Source of the DNA: Chara braunii | Taxonomy: Eukaryota > Streptophyta > Charophyceae > Charales > Characeae | Direction of reading: 5' to 3' | Length of the DNA: 43,525 nucleotides | NCBI GenBank assembly: GCA_003427395.1 | Contig: BFEA01000007.1 | Span: forward strand, 4,922,345-4,965,869 | Shown here: positions 10,455-20,901 of the stretch, piece by piece | Numbering within the stretch: the stretch's first letter is position 1 | Layout: every line of letters starts with the position of its first letter | Translations under genes and position numbers: made by a program | The notes under the pieces: model-generated | What the model saw: only the letters and a program-made list of their open reading frames with translations | The model's database searches: none | What the model was told of the DNA's origin: nothing

Positions 10455-10709
10455 TCACTGGTGGCTGCCAACAGTTCTCCTTGCTTCCCCAATAGTACCC
10501 ACAAAAGTTATGGTGGCATATAGCCTGTGGTTCTTATCATGCAAGTAGTATGTGTACTCGATTTTTGTATGATTTCTCACAAGGGCCAGTGCATGTTCCA
10601 TCATCATAGTGGTCTGCTGATTGTATTCCTCAACTGCACTCTCCCTCCAGGTCTCTGCAGTGTCCTGATACAGAGAGCAGGAGACTCTAATTGTGTTGTT
10701 GTCCTCCAT
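10455..10709 (-). CDS. LTR-encoded alpha-family small protein (alpha1), left copy
   Basis: The 84-residue ORF starts at ATG with MEDNNTIRVS. Its core MMMEHALALVR followed by KIEYTYYLHD and LYATITF matches the alpha2 protein a little upstream in the element (MMREHARDLIR, VVEYTIYFYG, LHSTI). Layout: strand, acidic loop, long helix, two strands. It is intact in both LTR copies (36227-36481) with about seven residue differences. Minus strand, same direction as gag-pol. The family is not one I recognise. Confidence 0.6.
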   Translation of the reverse strand: MEDNNTIRVSCSLYQDTAETWRESAVEEYNQQTTMMMEHALALVRNHTKIEYTYYLHDKNHRLYATITFVGTIGEARRTVGSHQ

Positions 10710-11523
10710 ATCCTTACCGAATTCTCCTTACATCAGTTCACCCAACTCAAGACGGGTGACTCTTGGACGATATAGGTGTGAAGAGGCTGTTGGGTTGATT
10801 GCTGTTTTGAATAGTTATTCTTGATTGTCGTTCCCAACTGCAGTTTCTGATTACTAAATCACTTGCTGAATTAATGATACGTATGCTGAACCGATTTCCG
10901 ATTCGATTGTAGATTTTGTTGCTGATCTGATTGCAAAATTGCTTACTGATCTGATTGTCTTTCAGATTACCACTGGTCAGAACACTTGATCCTGACTCCT
11001 TGGAATGATTTCTTGCTGATCTGATTATTGTTCTGGAAAAAGACTGGCTGTTGTCGGTTTTGTCGGTTAATTAACCTGACTGACAGACCGCCTAGAGAAC
11101 TAGATAGGAGTCACTTAACCACCGGCTGGATACTTGTCTGAGAATCAGATGTATGCTGCTCAGTTACAACCGTGGCACTGGGTTCACTGAAAACTGAGTC
11201 ATGTTCCGATCTCTGCCAACAAAACTAAGCATTGTGCATTAGTAGTTGTGTTCCGTGTTGTCCACTGTTAACGGTGTTGAGTACCGAGAACCATGTATCA
11301 CTTACTGATTAGATTCGCCGGCGAAATCCTTTCGAAGGGAAGGATGAAAGAATGCAAGTTGCTCAGAGATCCTGATAATACCGAAGCTAGTACTTGGCTA
11401 GCCTTGCTATACAGTCGAGATAGTCTGCGATAGCTCACTCGAGAGTGACTAAACACGAGCAGGCAGGGTTGTTCTAAGAAGACTCTAATTACTGAGACAA
11501 AACTGTTGACGAATGACTTCCTT
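10710..11523. other. LTR sequence without supported gene
   Basis: The sequence is conserved with 36482-37294. It contains many CTGATCTGATTG words and TTTCAG acceptor-like sites near 10965, but no frame that is open in both LTR copies. An open minus frame at 11298-11615 is specific to this copy and is not accepted. Confidence 0.5.
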
Positions 11524-11687
11524 TCACTTTGCCTGCTCAATAAACTCAGTACGCGAAATTGTGCTATGCAACTCCCCGTTGGACCCATAGAAATAAATAG
11601 TATACTCAACGACACCCTGTCCTCTTATCAAATCCCGTGCATGTTCCCTCATCATCTTGATTTGGGATGGTGTATCTCTGATAGCGC
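11524..11687 (-). pseudogene. alpha2 protein, C-terminal part, cut off by element X
   Basis: The reading MMREHARDLIR, VVEYTIYFYG, LHSTI ends at a TGA (11524-11526). Upstream it is severed at the GCGC target site (11684-11687); its N-terminal part is at 20670-20901. The uninterrupted equivalent is 37295-37732. It is paralogous to alpha1. Confidence 0.65.
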
Positions 11688-11699
11688 TGTCGAGCGCAT

Positions 11700-12231
11700 C
11701 GGTCCGACACCGCTCGTCGCAGCGCGGGACCCTCTCGGCCGCGTCACGCAGGAGTTGGACCAACCTCGTCACGAACACACACATGGAGCTTCCTTAGGCC
11801 GCTCCGGCCGAGTGCGCCAGCCATACCTATCGCGAGCCCCTACGACAGGATAGGGCCTATGCGAGGCACAACTTACCTCCACCTTACGAGAGTTGTCACC
11901 TCCCTTCGGTGGGCGTATCCCCTCCGAGCTACCAGTCCACAGTACGAAAGCTACTCAGTTGCAATCGCAGAGGTGGACCAGCCGAGGACGTTTCTCGTTC
12001 GATGTAGCATAGGGGGTACGTGCGGTAACACGCCTATCGGACCCACACGCGAACCGACATCTTGGGGGGTTGAAGTCCCAAGGGCGGTTCGTCGCCGGTC
12101 GGCTAGGACGTATCCCACTTACCACGCATACACTACTCTACAGACACAAGAAGGGAAACACACACACACATATACGCGAGACGACACAACACAAAACAAC
12201 GTGACAACGCTCCTAGCCCCTTAGTAGTCGT
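11700..12231. other. Left end region of element X, no gene
   Basis: GC-rich, with no supported gene. A plus-strand frame at 11859-12224 is open but has neither a recognisable motif nor a homologue here. Confidence 0.4.
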
Positions 12232-13260
12232 CCCATAACTTTCTGATGCGGAAATCGGACGAGCGTCGCGTGCGAGGCTTAGTATAATTATTGCGTGGAC
12301 GCAGGGCTAACTCATATTGATTTGCAATGCAAGCGTATGCAAACGGTCGCAATGATGGCGTACTATGTAGTACCCATACTCACGTGACCCTCGTTAATCT
12401 TGAGGGTCGCGTTCGACACTCAAGTGTCGGCTGACAAGCGCCTCGAGGGGCAATCTCTCGACGCCAGACAACCGCCATGTGCGGTTGAAGACCACACCCT
12501 CTTCTCCACCCTGTGCAGGGGGGTTGAGTAGACAACTTTTAAGCTGTCATGGCGGTCAAACATCAAGGGGTTTGACTTTGACGGCCGCCACGGACTATAA
12601 CGTTCAACCATGAAAGCACAAAAAGGAACTCACTCCAACTCTCAGTAGTTGGTGGCTTCCTAGAAATAGAAGGGGGTGGACAAGCCCAAACGACGCGCGC
12701 GGAGGAAGCCCGGTATCCTACCCATGGGCTACCCAGCGTCCGGGATAATGGGGCCTGTACACGGATTCCCATAGGCCGACCGGGACTAGCCCCCCGCCCA
12801 CGTGCCGCTTCACGTTACCAAAGTCCCAAGCCTATTGGCCGTGTCGCGCTCGTGGTCTCGCCGCCTGACCCATAACTCTTTTAATGCGGGATGCGACGAG
12901 TATTGCGCGCGCGAACTTAATATAAGATCTCGAGGGCGTTGGGCTTACACATACTATCCCGCTATGCAGCTCTACGCGAGTAACTGCCATGACGGCGCAT
13001 TATGTAATGCCCATACCCAAATGGCCTATTCTGAGCCAAGGGGTCATCTTCGACGCTCAGGCGTTGGCTGAAGCGCGAGCTAAAAGGGGTAACCCTTTAG
13101 CTGGCGCAAAATCGACCTGAGGGCTTTCCCACCTTCTGCATCCTGAGGTGTCCCAACGGGTGCGGGGCAAGACGGTCCCTAGGGTAGGAAGGGGTTTGGA
13201 GCGGTGGTGAGTTGTCTGGCGCATCACCAGCGGCACGCTAACCCTTCCGCCCATAACTTT
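12232..13260 (+). repeat. Diverged direct repeats starting CCCATAAC, with paired hairpins
   Basis: Units begin at 12232, 12869 and 13250 with CCCATAACT. The first two align over at least 200 bp by shared landmarks, including an ATGNGGNNATNGGACGAG-like start and the CCATAC after a short hairpin. Hairpin 1 is GTACTA-TG-TAGTAC (12360-12373) in unit 1 and GCATTA-TG-TAATGC (12997-13010) in unit 2. Hairpin 2 is CGACACT-CA-AGTGTCG (12414-12429) against CGACGCT-CA-GGCGTTG (13051-13066), which needs two wobble pairs. Both sides of the stems change together. Similar CCCATAAC starts occur at about 41387 and 41900. Confidence 0.6.
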
Positions 13261-14100
13261 ATCGTTCCACCGAGATAAATCGCAACAAGGAAGCGAAACA
13301 TGGACTTTTACCGTTTATCAAAGAAAAATCCCTCTTGTGTTAGGTTCAAGGCCCTTACTGCGCGGGCACTTCAGGCCACGCTAATTCTTCACGTAGGTAC
13401 GCATACACTCGCACATACATATACACAAGGGGAATAATCACGTGACGATCACTTCTCACAGTCATAGTGGGTCTCCTTCTAGCCATACATATATTTGCGA
13501 CTGCAAGGCAGTCTAACCAAAACCTCGAGCTACTGAACATACCTGCAATCAGATCAAAGTCAAACAAGAGTCCACACACTACACGGGGTCAACTCCAGCC
13601 AGTTCCTATACTCATACCCCTCGCTTTAGCCATGCAAACCCCAACCACCAGCCAACCAACCTTAATTAAATACTCAGTACCTTTGTCAAATGGCCATTCA
13701 ATAAAAGTCTGGGTGAAACCATTAACAAACAAAAAGATCACCAGGGCTAAAGCCTTTTAGGTTGAGTATGGGGAGCGAGTAAGAATTGAATCGTTTAACC
13801 GACGAATCGGCAACCGACCTGTTATCAATGATAAGAGCAGATGATCCTCAAGGGATCAGCTGGACCTAGTCCAAGTTTTGAATCAGATCGATCAAGCTGG
13901 CCTGTAACACAAGACAGGTCAACGCCCAAGACTAAAACCTGTAAGCCCTATGCGAGCTATCTTCTATATGGTGGTCCCATCAAACTTCCTGGTAGCCAAC
14001 TAGGTCTGAGCCTAATCCTAAGTCAGAACTCAAAGAAAAGGTAGACCTTTGGCTGGGTTTCCCTTATGCAGAGTGGACTGCCAACCCTGCCACCTGTCAT
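13261..14100. other. Element X interior, no gene
   Basis: Nothing coding is supported. The composition shifts from GC-rich to more AT-rich near 13260. A few short open frames (for example 13467-13760) have no recognisable features. Confidence 0.4.
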
Positions 14101-14426
14101 AATCTAACTCCTCTAAACTAATAAAATTTCGGTAGCGCTTCCCGTAGGAAAACTGCCTTTCCAGAATTGATATAAGTCTGAATACAAAAACAGGAATAGT
14201 CTTTGACTTTCTAAAGCTCAATTTTGTCTAACTCCCTGGATTAGTAAAAATTTGGGCAACACTCCCCTTAGAAAGGGAGACTTCCCAGATTCTTACTAAT
14301 CCATATATGATCCAGACAGTTGAACTTTTGAAAAGTTAGAGATCTGTCTAACTCCTTGGGTTTGCAGAAATTTCGGCAACGCTTCCCGTAGGAAAATTGG
14401 CTAACCAAGATTTATACAAGCCCAAG
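14101..14426 (+). repeat. Three repeats with a conserved core TTTCGGCAACGCTTCCCGTA
   Basis: Copies at about 14103, 14227 and 14346 begin TCTAACTCC and share the core AAATTTCGGCAACGC / CTTCCCGTAGGAAAA with substitutions. In copy 2 the core is enclosed by GGATTAGTAA (14238-14247) and TTACTAATCC (14293-14302), a perfect 10-bp stem. In copy 3 it is enclosed by CTTGGGTTTG (14355-14364) and CAAGCCCAAG (14417-14426), 10 bp with one G-T wobble. Stem sequences differ while the core is kept. Copy 1 has no clear stem. Confidence 0.7.
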
Positions 14427-14711
14427 TATGAGAAAAGACCTCAGATAAATGCAGAAATCAAACTAAGTAAAAAAACTATTTCAGAAAATGCAGGAATTGA
14501 ATCTAACTCCTACAGCTCTAGCACGTGGCGAGCCTCTACAGCAACTACCTATCAATTTAAACTCAGACTAGGTAACGATACCACTCAGGCACATGCAGGC
14601 CAAGCCACAAAGGTAAGTACTCTCACCATCCCCAAGTTGATTTAGCAAACATTAGTTCATAGTCTTTCAGTGTTTTAACCCTTTATACCCNGCTTACATA
14701 GGGCATTGAGA

Positions 14712-15324
14712 CTGACCATTCATCTTAGAAACAATGTCAGCCCTCTGCCTTAGTTATACACGAACAGGTTGCACAACTACTTTTCTCTTCGTTGCGCATG
14801 TGACTAAGCCATTCATCTTAGAAACCATGCTTAGTCGCCCTGAACTGCTTAAATAGCCAAGTTATATATACCTTTTTGCACCTTAGTCTTCAAAAGGAGG
14901 GCGTAAGGCTGAGCCATTCATCTTAGAAACAATGCTCAGCCTGCCCAGGTTACTTCCAGTTATAGATCTTGATTATACTCTCTTCGCTTGTGATAGGGCT
15001 AATAGTCAGACCATTCATCTTAGAAACAATGCCTAACTAACCTTGTTTGTATATAAGTACATACATATATCACAATATAGATAATTTTATTCCTTTGTTC
15101 TCATTATGGTCCTCAGGCCGCAGACTTAGACCATTCATCTTAGAAACAATGTCTAGTCCTTTGGCCTGAATCCTCCCTCAGAATAATTCATCTTAGAAAC
15201 AATGCCTGGCACAATTAAAGAAACACAGCAACCAAGTCATTCATCTTAGAAACAATGCTTGGTTCTTCAGAAAACAGATCAAAACACAGCAGTCAGGCCA
15301 TTCATCTTAGAAACAATGTCTGAC
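14712..15324 (+). repeat. Array of eight hairpins with a constant loop and variable stems
   Basis: The 20-mer CATTCATCTTAGAAACAATG occurs eight times with few changes, starting at about 14717, 14810, 14915, 15012, 15132, 15185, 15238 and 15299. Its ends CATT/AATG can pair. Outside it, after one unpaired pyrimidine, the flanks pair too: GACTAAG/CTTAGTC (copy 2), GGCTGAG/CTCAGCC (copy 3) and AACCAAG/CTTGGTT (copy 7) are perfect 7-bp stems. GTCAGG/TCTGAC (copy 8), TAGA/TCTA plus GAC/GTC (copy 5) and CTGA/TCAG (copy 1) are shorter. Copy 4 is near-complementary and copy 6 is poor. Spacing is 53-120 bp and the intervening DNA is unrelated. No named RNA family fits. Confidence 0.8.
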
Positions 15325-15950
15325 CCTATAAGACCCGTTCAGTCGCAAGCAAAACTGCCTTCCTCCCAGCCTTCCCCCTGATGCACCCCCTTGTGACAAT
15401 CTGCTTTCAGACAAATAAGAAACTGAAACTGCCATTATATAAACATTCCTTTACTTAGCCTGGTTCGTGTCCTGAAAGTCAGCGCAAAGTCAAGGTAAGG
15501 GTGGCATACAGCTCAATCAATCAACACACAGGAAGGTATATAGGTAGGGGTTATACTGGGTTTAAAAGGGAAAGCAATGGTTATCTCTGAGTTCCCTGCC
15601 TCCAGAACTCCTCCTGAGTTCCGGCAGGGCTCCCGCAATCGGTGGGGCAACCTCCCACAGAGGCCTTGGCGCGGATTACGGGTTGCGATCCCGCCTGCCG
15701 CTTTCCTCTCTGAACCAAAGGACTAGACTGAGAGTAAGAAAGGTAGAGGAAGGGGCATTAAGTCTCTTAGATATAAGAGAGGTGCACTCAGACTCGCATG
15801 AGAGGGCCTTGAAGTCTTCAGCGCCTGAAGGCCCCTCAATGATGGCCAGGTATAACAGCTTGGTCAACTCCCAAAGTCAAACAGCGGAGTCAAACTCTCC
15901 TGGCAGACTCCCCAGCCACAGTACTAGTTCCCCTCTGCGTGCCCCACTCT
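15325..15950. other. Element X interior after the hairpin array, no confident gene
   Basis: A plus-strand frame opens at 15683 and runs to 16261. Its second half is simple-sequence Ser/Gln/Ala encoded by the CAG-rich tract and its first half has no recognisable domain, so it is not accepted as a gene. Confidence 0.4.
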
Positions 15951-17560
15951 TTAAGCCTCTACCGCAGCAGTCTTCATCTCAATCTGACTGCAGTCATTCA
16001 TCCCCAAACAACCGTCCTCTTAGCGCCGCAGCAGCCCATAGTAGGCTCCACAAACGTTGCTGCACAGCCAATCGCAACGACCGACCACCGCCGGCGGTAG
16101 TATGCAGTAGTGCGCAGTTGCCCGTAGTCCGTACACAGTCCACAGACGCAGCCGCAGCACGCAGCAGCAGTCGGCAACAGTTAACAGCAGCTTGTGCACA
16201 GCCACCGGGCACAGCAACAGGCTGCGCACAGTCAAGAACGGCACCCGCCATGCACACTTAGAGTAGTTGAAGCAACCTCCCACGGATCAACGGCCAGCAG
16301 TAGCATGTGGTAGCATGCAGCAGCCAACAGCAGCCAACAACAGTTTGTGCGCAGCCGCAGTGCCCCGCAACAACAATCCGCACGTCGCACTCGTGCTCAG
16401 TCCACAGGTGCAACAGCCGGGCACAGCGGCGGTCAATCGCAACGACAATAGCCCATTCCCAGTCCACAGCAGCAGCTGCTCGTGTACTGTTCCTCAACAC
16501 ACCCACAGTACACAGTAGTAGTCGCCAGCACCAATACCCCACACTCAGTCCGCTGCCACAGTAGCAGTAGCCCACCTTGGTGGTCATCAGCAACAACACC
16601 CGTGCACAGCACTACACAGCGGGGCCCAGCAGTTATGCAGAATCGCCAGGTTCAACAACGCTTCCGTCACCCGCCTGTCCCGCGATCCGAGGCACACCCG
16701 CGAGGCCCTGTAGCTGTAGCAGCCCACCCGTTCTGGCCACCGACTAAACTCCGTTGTGTCTGAACGGGGACAGCGACAGACGTTCAACAACGCGGCCCCT
16801 GCAGCAGTTTGTATAGCCCAACAGTGCCTTAATCCCCGAAACCCACAGTCCACCGAGAGCTGAACACGGTAATCGGCGGGGTCTTGTTGAGGCACAGCAG
16901 CTGCAGCGGTAGACACGTGGTCAAAGTAGCCATCCGATCGCTGAGTACTAGCAACCCCGCGGACTGATGGACACACAGCCCACTCAATATCCATGCGGCT
17001 TACCCACCAATGGGAACGGTACGACCCTGCCCGCAATGTTCTGAGTACACAGCCACAGTATCACTCCCTCCCACCGAGTGTATCGCCCAATACCGCTGGC
17101 AACAACCTCCCTGTCCGCAGACTTGGCCGTAATGGTCTCCCTTATCTCTTTGCACCCAAACCGCTACTGCCTCCGTGGCTGCCCGCACTGTGCAGATCGG
17201 CACTGTACTCTCCCTCTCAGCAGCCTTCGTTTCTCTGTCAGATTGCAGCTTCGCTCCCCCTTATGTTCTGCGTGAACAACTCAATGAGAGTTCAAAATAG
17301 GAGAGAGAGGAAAAAAAAATAAAAAATGCACAGGCCTCAACTGGCATAGCAACAGAGCGCCCCCGCAGCAACCAGTTCAGCATCGGCGACCCCCTTGAAG
17401 AATCGCTTTCGTAGCGATGGTCAGCAACTAAATGCAGTTGCACACCGCTGCAGCAGCCGGTATGAGCAACAGCAATGAAGGTGGCACAACAACAAGTTCA
17501 ATGCAACAGTGAACCGAAGTAGTGCAGCCAGTGGCAGACTGTAGCCGATCATTGCACTCT
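15950..17560 (+). repeat. CAG/CAA/CACAG-rich low-complexity tract
   Basis: The plus strand is dominated by CAGCAG, CAACAG, GCACAG and CAGTAG words without a fixed period. This keeps several frames open on both strands (15994-16599 minus, 16267-16763 plus and others) as an artefact of the repeat. Confidence 0.7.
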
Positions 17561-18839
17561 GCACCCGACTGTAGCGGCCAGCGGAACCAAACGAAGTGCG
17601 TGATGGTGCTGGTCAGGACACTGCGGCTCAAACTTCGGTCACCTGCCACTTCAGCTCAACAAGAAGTTCAGCACCCCAGCCAAACTTCCCGCTGCTCTAC
17701 TCATCCGCCTCCTCATATCCTTCCTTCAATGAACCTGGTCAGGGCTGATCCCGGTGTGCATCATACCCGGCCGGGCACTTAGTGTCCCATATCACGACAA
17801 CACGACGACATACCACAGTCGAAATCTGATAATCGTCGGCGAAGGCAAAGGAAGGCCATGCAAGATCGATCATCGGCACAGCGACTTATCCCATGATTTC
17901 GATGGCGGCGACAACCAAGGGCACACGAGCTGGCCCACGCTCCACTTCTTGCCAAGTGTATCAAGATGAAGAAGATTCCTCCGCAAAAAAATGCAGACAC
18001 GCATATTCCTCTTCTTACCACCAGAGCTCCTACTTCCTCCTCCTCCCGTGTTGCCATTACACCTGCCTAGTAAGCATCTCTTCTCTCGCTCTAGCATGTG
18101 CCGACGTCCCAAAAACGATGAAGGTCACCTTGTATTTGCTGCAGATTGCCCCGATCTCGATCGGCGGTATAGGATATGAAAGACTACGTCCTAAATAAGT
18201 ACGCATCTCCCCCTGATCACAACAACAAACTCCAATAAGAACCACCCCCATTCGGATGCCCACAACCTTCGTAGGAAGAGCAAAAAAAAAAACAAAAAAA
18301 AAGGAAAATGACTGAATCTCCCTCAAAACATGAGGAGATACATCACGTATCTAGACTTCAATTTTTACTCGTGGGCGCAGCCCTCGGTGCTCATGCCGCT
18401 CATATCAGCCCATTAGGGGCGATTCTAAGTCTGCCATTCAACTCGCAATGTATCGAAACCTCGGAATAGCATCTCTAACCCTCGCAATCCATCCACAAAC
18501 GAGCCAGATATTCACTTTCTCTCATTCCACCTCCCTTACTAACAACGCAGCCCATACCATATGTACCGCCTGAAACGCCCATCCTACGTGAAATATGACT
18601 CCTCCATCAGCTTCGCCCTACCAAGAAACCCCAATTTCAAGCCTCACTTCGCCCGATTCCGTTAAGGAACGGGCGAGCTATGCCTTCTTCCTCTCATCAC
18701 TTCACCTTCACCATCTCCGCCGCGTTCCTCGTCTTCTTCCTCCCGAATACAACACCCCCCTCTACCGCTCACGGTCTGATAGCTATTCCGGGCTGTCAGG
18801 AACTGCTAACTAAGGCCCGCCCTGCACTTATACTCGTTA
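17561..18839. other. Element X, GC-rich modules separated by A-rich runs, no gene
   Basis: No supported gene. A-rich runs occur near 17305-17325 and 18277-18305. Overlapping short frames on both strands near 17780-18330 shadow each other and show no domain. Confidence 0.4.
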
Positions 18840-18905
18840 TGCTTGCGCAAGGGCCATGCTAATCTTCTCTGCATCGTGCCAATTTTAACGAATGTCCTGA
18901 AGGAC
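18840..18905 (-). ncRNA. U6 snRNA-like segment 1 (probable pseudogene)
   Basis: On the minus strand the segment reads GTCCTTCAGGACAT, AAAATTGG, then GCAGAGAAGATTAGCATGGC and CTTGCGCAAG. These correspond in order to the U6 5' stem-loop, the AAAATTGGAACGATACAGAGA box region and the AGC-containing internal stem-loop. The invariant ACAGAGA has become GCAGAGA and the sequence beyond GCGCAAG diverges, so it is more likely a U6-derived retrosequence than a working gene. No terminal T run was identified. Confidence 0.65.
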
Positions 18906-19774
18906 TGTGCCATGGGTAATGGCTGGAGGTACCAGCATCGAACTGGCCCGCTGCAGATAACTCTAAATAAATTTTATTTATTTATTTATTTATTTGACCA
19001 CATCTGGATCCGAATTCGGGCCTGTATTTCAACAGTTCGTGTGTGTGCCGGCTGAGCTAGGCCAGTCCCTTTGTCTGGCCAGCCCCGGTACCAGACGCAG
19101 GGGTCGCAACAGTCCTCCAGTCCCTGCAGTGTTGGTCCCACGGTTGCTCAGCCAAGCTGTTCCACAGCTCCAGCTATCCCGAGGGAAAACCTCTGAGCCA
19201 GCCTGCTACTGGACGCCCTGGTTAGTCATCCGCCCCTATACCCAAGCCCGTTGAAAAAGTTGCACGGCAGCGCTGCTGCAGCCATCGTTGGCATTCCCTC
19301 TGGCCACGCCTTGCTCAACTGTAGCTCGCCACTTTTCTGGTCCTAATGGGAATGCTCACACCGCAGCCCCAAATCTGCAAAATACGCAGATTTTTGGGGT
19401 AAACCAACTTGAGGTTTTGGGCATGGTTCAGCCACACCGTTGTACCTTTCTAGATGAAACTAGACCCTGGCCGCCTGCAGCAACAGCAGGTTGGTACTCT
19501 ACTGGTCACACAACACTATCCACACACTGTGAAAAAAATAATTAAAAAAAAAACTGAGGTACCGCGCAGTCACATCCAATAGTGACTGCAGTTCCTTTGG
19601 CCCCACGACTCCATAAGCTGCCGATAAGCAGGCACACACATGGTGCATCTGGGACCTTGGGAAACTCTGTATGACCGGTCCCGTGTCTCACGCACAGTCA
19701 TCCGACTAACGCACTACGGCCTCCCCGAACGTCAAAGCAAAAAGGTTTAAAAGGTTTGGAAGGGGAAACCGCCT
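18906..19774. other. Spacer between the U6-like segments
   Basis: No gene. It contains an ATTT-repeat (about 18964-18994), GC-rich hairpin-prone DNA and an A-rich run (about 19527-19552). Confidence 0.4.
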
Positions 19775-19857
19775 CCTGATTTATGCGCGCCAACCTTGCT
19801 CAGGGACCACGCTAGTCCTCTCAGTATCGTTCCAATTTTTTGGATGTCCCGAAGGAC
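19775..19857 (-). ncRNA. U6 snRNA-like segment 2 (diverged)
   Basis: Minus strand: GTCCTTCGGGACATCC, an AAAAAATTGGAACGATACTG stretch, then GAGAGGACTAGCGTGG and a diverged 3' part with GCGCGCATAAATC. The 5' stem-loop and ATTGGAACGATAC are close to U6. ACAGAGA is altered to ACTGAGA and the internal stem-loop has several changes. It lies about 950 bp from segment 1 on the same strand, and both are followed on the plus strand by A/T-rich tracts, as if a larger unit had been duplicated. Confidence 0.6.
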
Positions 19858-20665
19858 TCATCCCGGGGCAGTACTTCGCAGGCCCACTATAGGCGGAGAG
19901 CCATTGCACACCTCTTCTCCGCCTGACCCAACCGCGGCCTGTATGTTAGATCCCAGACAGCGAAAAGGATAAAAATAAAAATAGGAAAAAAAATAAGAAA
20001 TACCAGCCTATAACGTCGGGTCTTTTAGGGGGAACAGGGGCTGTTGTCGCCCAGTCAGTCCCGTAGGTCGGGCCCCCCGTCGCCCGTAACAGCAAAAGCT
20101 AAGGGGGATAGTCCTGGCGACCCTCCACCCCTCGGCCCTCGCCTCGCTGCTCCGCTGCTCTTGCGTTGCTGCCTGCTGGCCTCAAACCCCGAACCTTCGT
20201 ATTCGCAACCCGACGCTGTAACCTATAGGGCTAAGCCCAAGCCTGGGATTAGTAGGCGCTGAATCCCATATGAAGTGATACAGTCTGGTGCCTAAGGCTG
20301 GCACACGCCTGAAGGCTCACTCCCGCCTATAGACAAGCGCGCGGCCACTGCGTTCCCATGCTGCCCTACGTACCACCCCACCTACCAACCTTGCCGNCGG
20401 TTAGATAGGGCAACCAAGGGTCAGCCTACTAACCTTTGGCCTAATCAAGGGCGCGAAGTCACGCCCGACGTCTACATCAGCGGTACGATCAAAGGGGCAA
20501 AATCACACGCGCGCCTTGAAACTGCGCGCCCACTCACCCTACCTACTTAGACAACTCTTGTCCCACACGCAGCTAGCCGCTTGAATACACCGGCCTGAGC
20601 CAGCGGCCCCTCTGTCACTTGCAAAAACTAGGGCGGATAGCCTTGTAAGGCTATTCGCGTCGACA
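19858..20665. other. Right end region of element X, no gene
   Basis: An A-rich run lies at about 19965-20003, GC-rich DNA follows, and one unresolved base sits at 20397. Near the terminus a hairpin ATAGCCTT-GT-AAGGCTAT (20636-20654) directly precedes CGCGTCGACA. Confidence 0.45.
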
Positions 20666-20669
20666 GCGC

Positions 20670-20901
20670 TCTCTTCCCAGCCTTCCACTTTGTCCCGATG
20701 TAGCGTAAGCGTAATTCTCATCGTGCTTTTCCCGATCTCTCTGCTAGATTCCATCGCACTGGCCATGACTAACGTGTACCCGCTCCTGGTATGTCCGTTT
20801 TCCGTTTTGAAATGGGTAATGATGACCAGTGTAGTAAAACCGTGACCAAAGACTGTTAATAATAGTTCAAGTGTCTGATAACTTTTTCGTGATCCGAACA
20901 C
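20670..20901 (-). pseudogene. alpha2 protein, N-terminal part, cut off by element X
   Basis: The frame ends at the insertion site after GKSTMRITLTLHRDKVEGW-ESA. It joins in sense to 11524-11687. Upstream of ATG-SAMESS the frame is open for another 50 codons (KTENGHTRSGY), so the start is uncertain. The right LTR copy has the same gene uninterrupted by X. Confidence 0.6.

Larger units (their letters stand above)
11688..20665. mobile_element. Element X: 8,978-bp structure-rich insertion
   Basis: The right LTR copy has GCGC once (near 37456). Here GCGC flanks both sides (11684-11687 and 20666-20669), so the interval is an insertion. It begins TGTCGAGC and ends CGTCGACA, giving inverted TGTCGA/TCGACA and the TG...CA rule of LTR elements with a 4-bp target duplication. 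I could not find a repeat of its left end at its right end, so no LTR pair is shown. No transposase, integrase or RT frame was seen. Contents: diverged structured repeats (12232-13260), two hairpin families (14101-15324), a CAG/CAA-rich tract (about 15950-17560) and two U6-like segments, with A-rich tracts between GC-rich modules from about 17300 onward. Confidence 0.7.

Noticed and set aside
15185-15318. CRISPR-like array (constant 20-mers with 50-60 bp spacing)
   Set aside because: Eukaryotic repeat DNA, irregular spacing, and flanks complementary to each other; no cas genes.
14712-15324. Hammerhead ribozyme or box C/D snoRNA array, prompted by GAAAC and a GATGA on the other strand
   Set aside because: The CTGANGA core and a matching box D are missing in all copies.
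15683-16261. 192-codon gene
   Set aside because: The second half is encoded by the CAG-rich tract and the first half has no domain or homologue in the window.
18907-18936. tRNA-like T arm (CCAG-TTCGATG-CTGG on the minus strand)
   Set aside because: No acceptor, D or anticodon arms fit around it.
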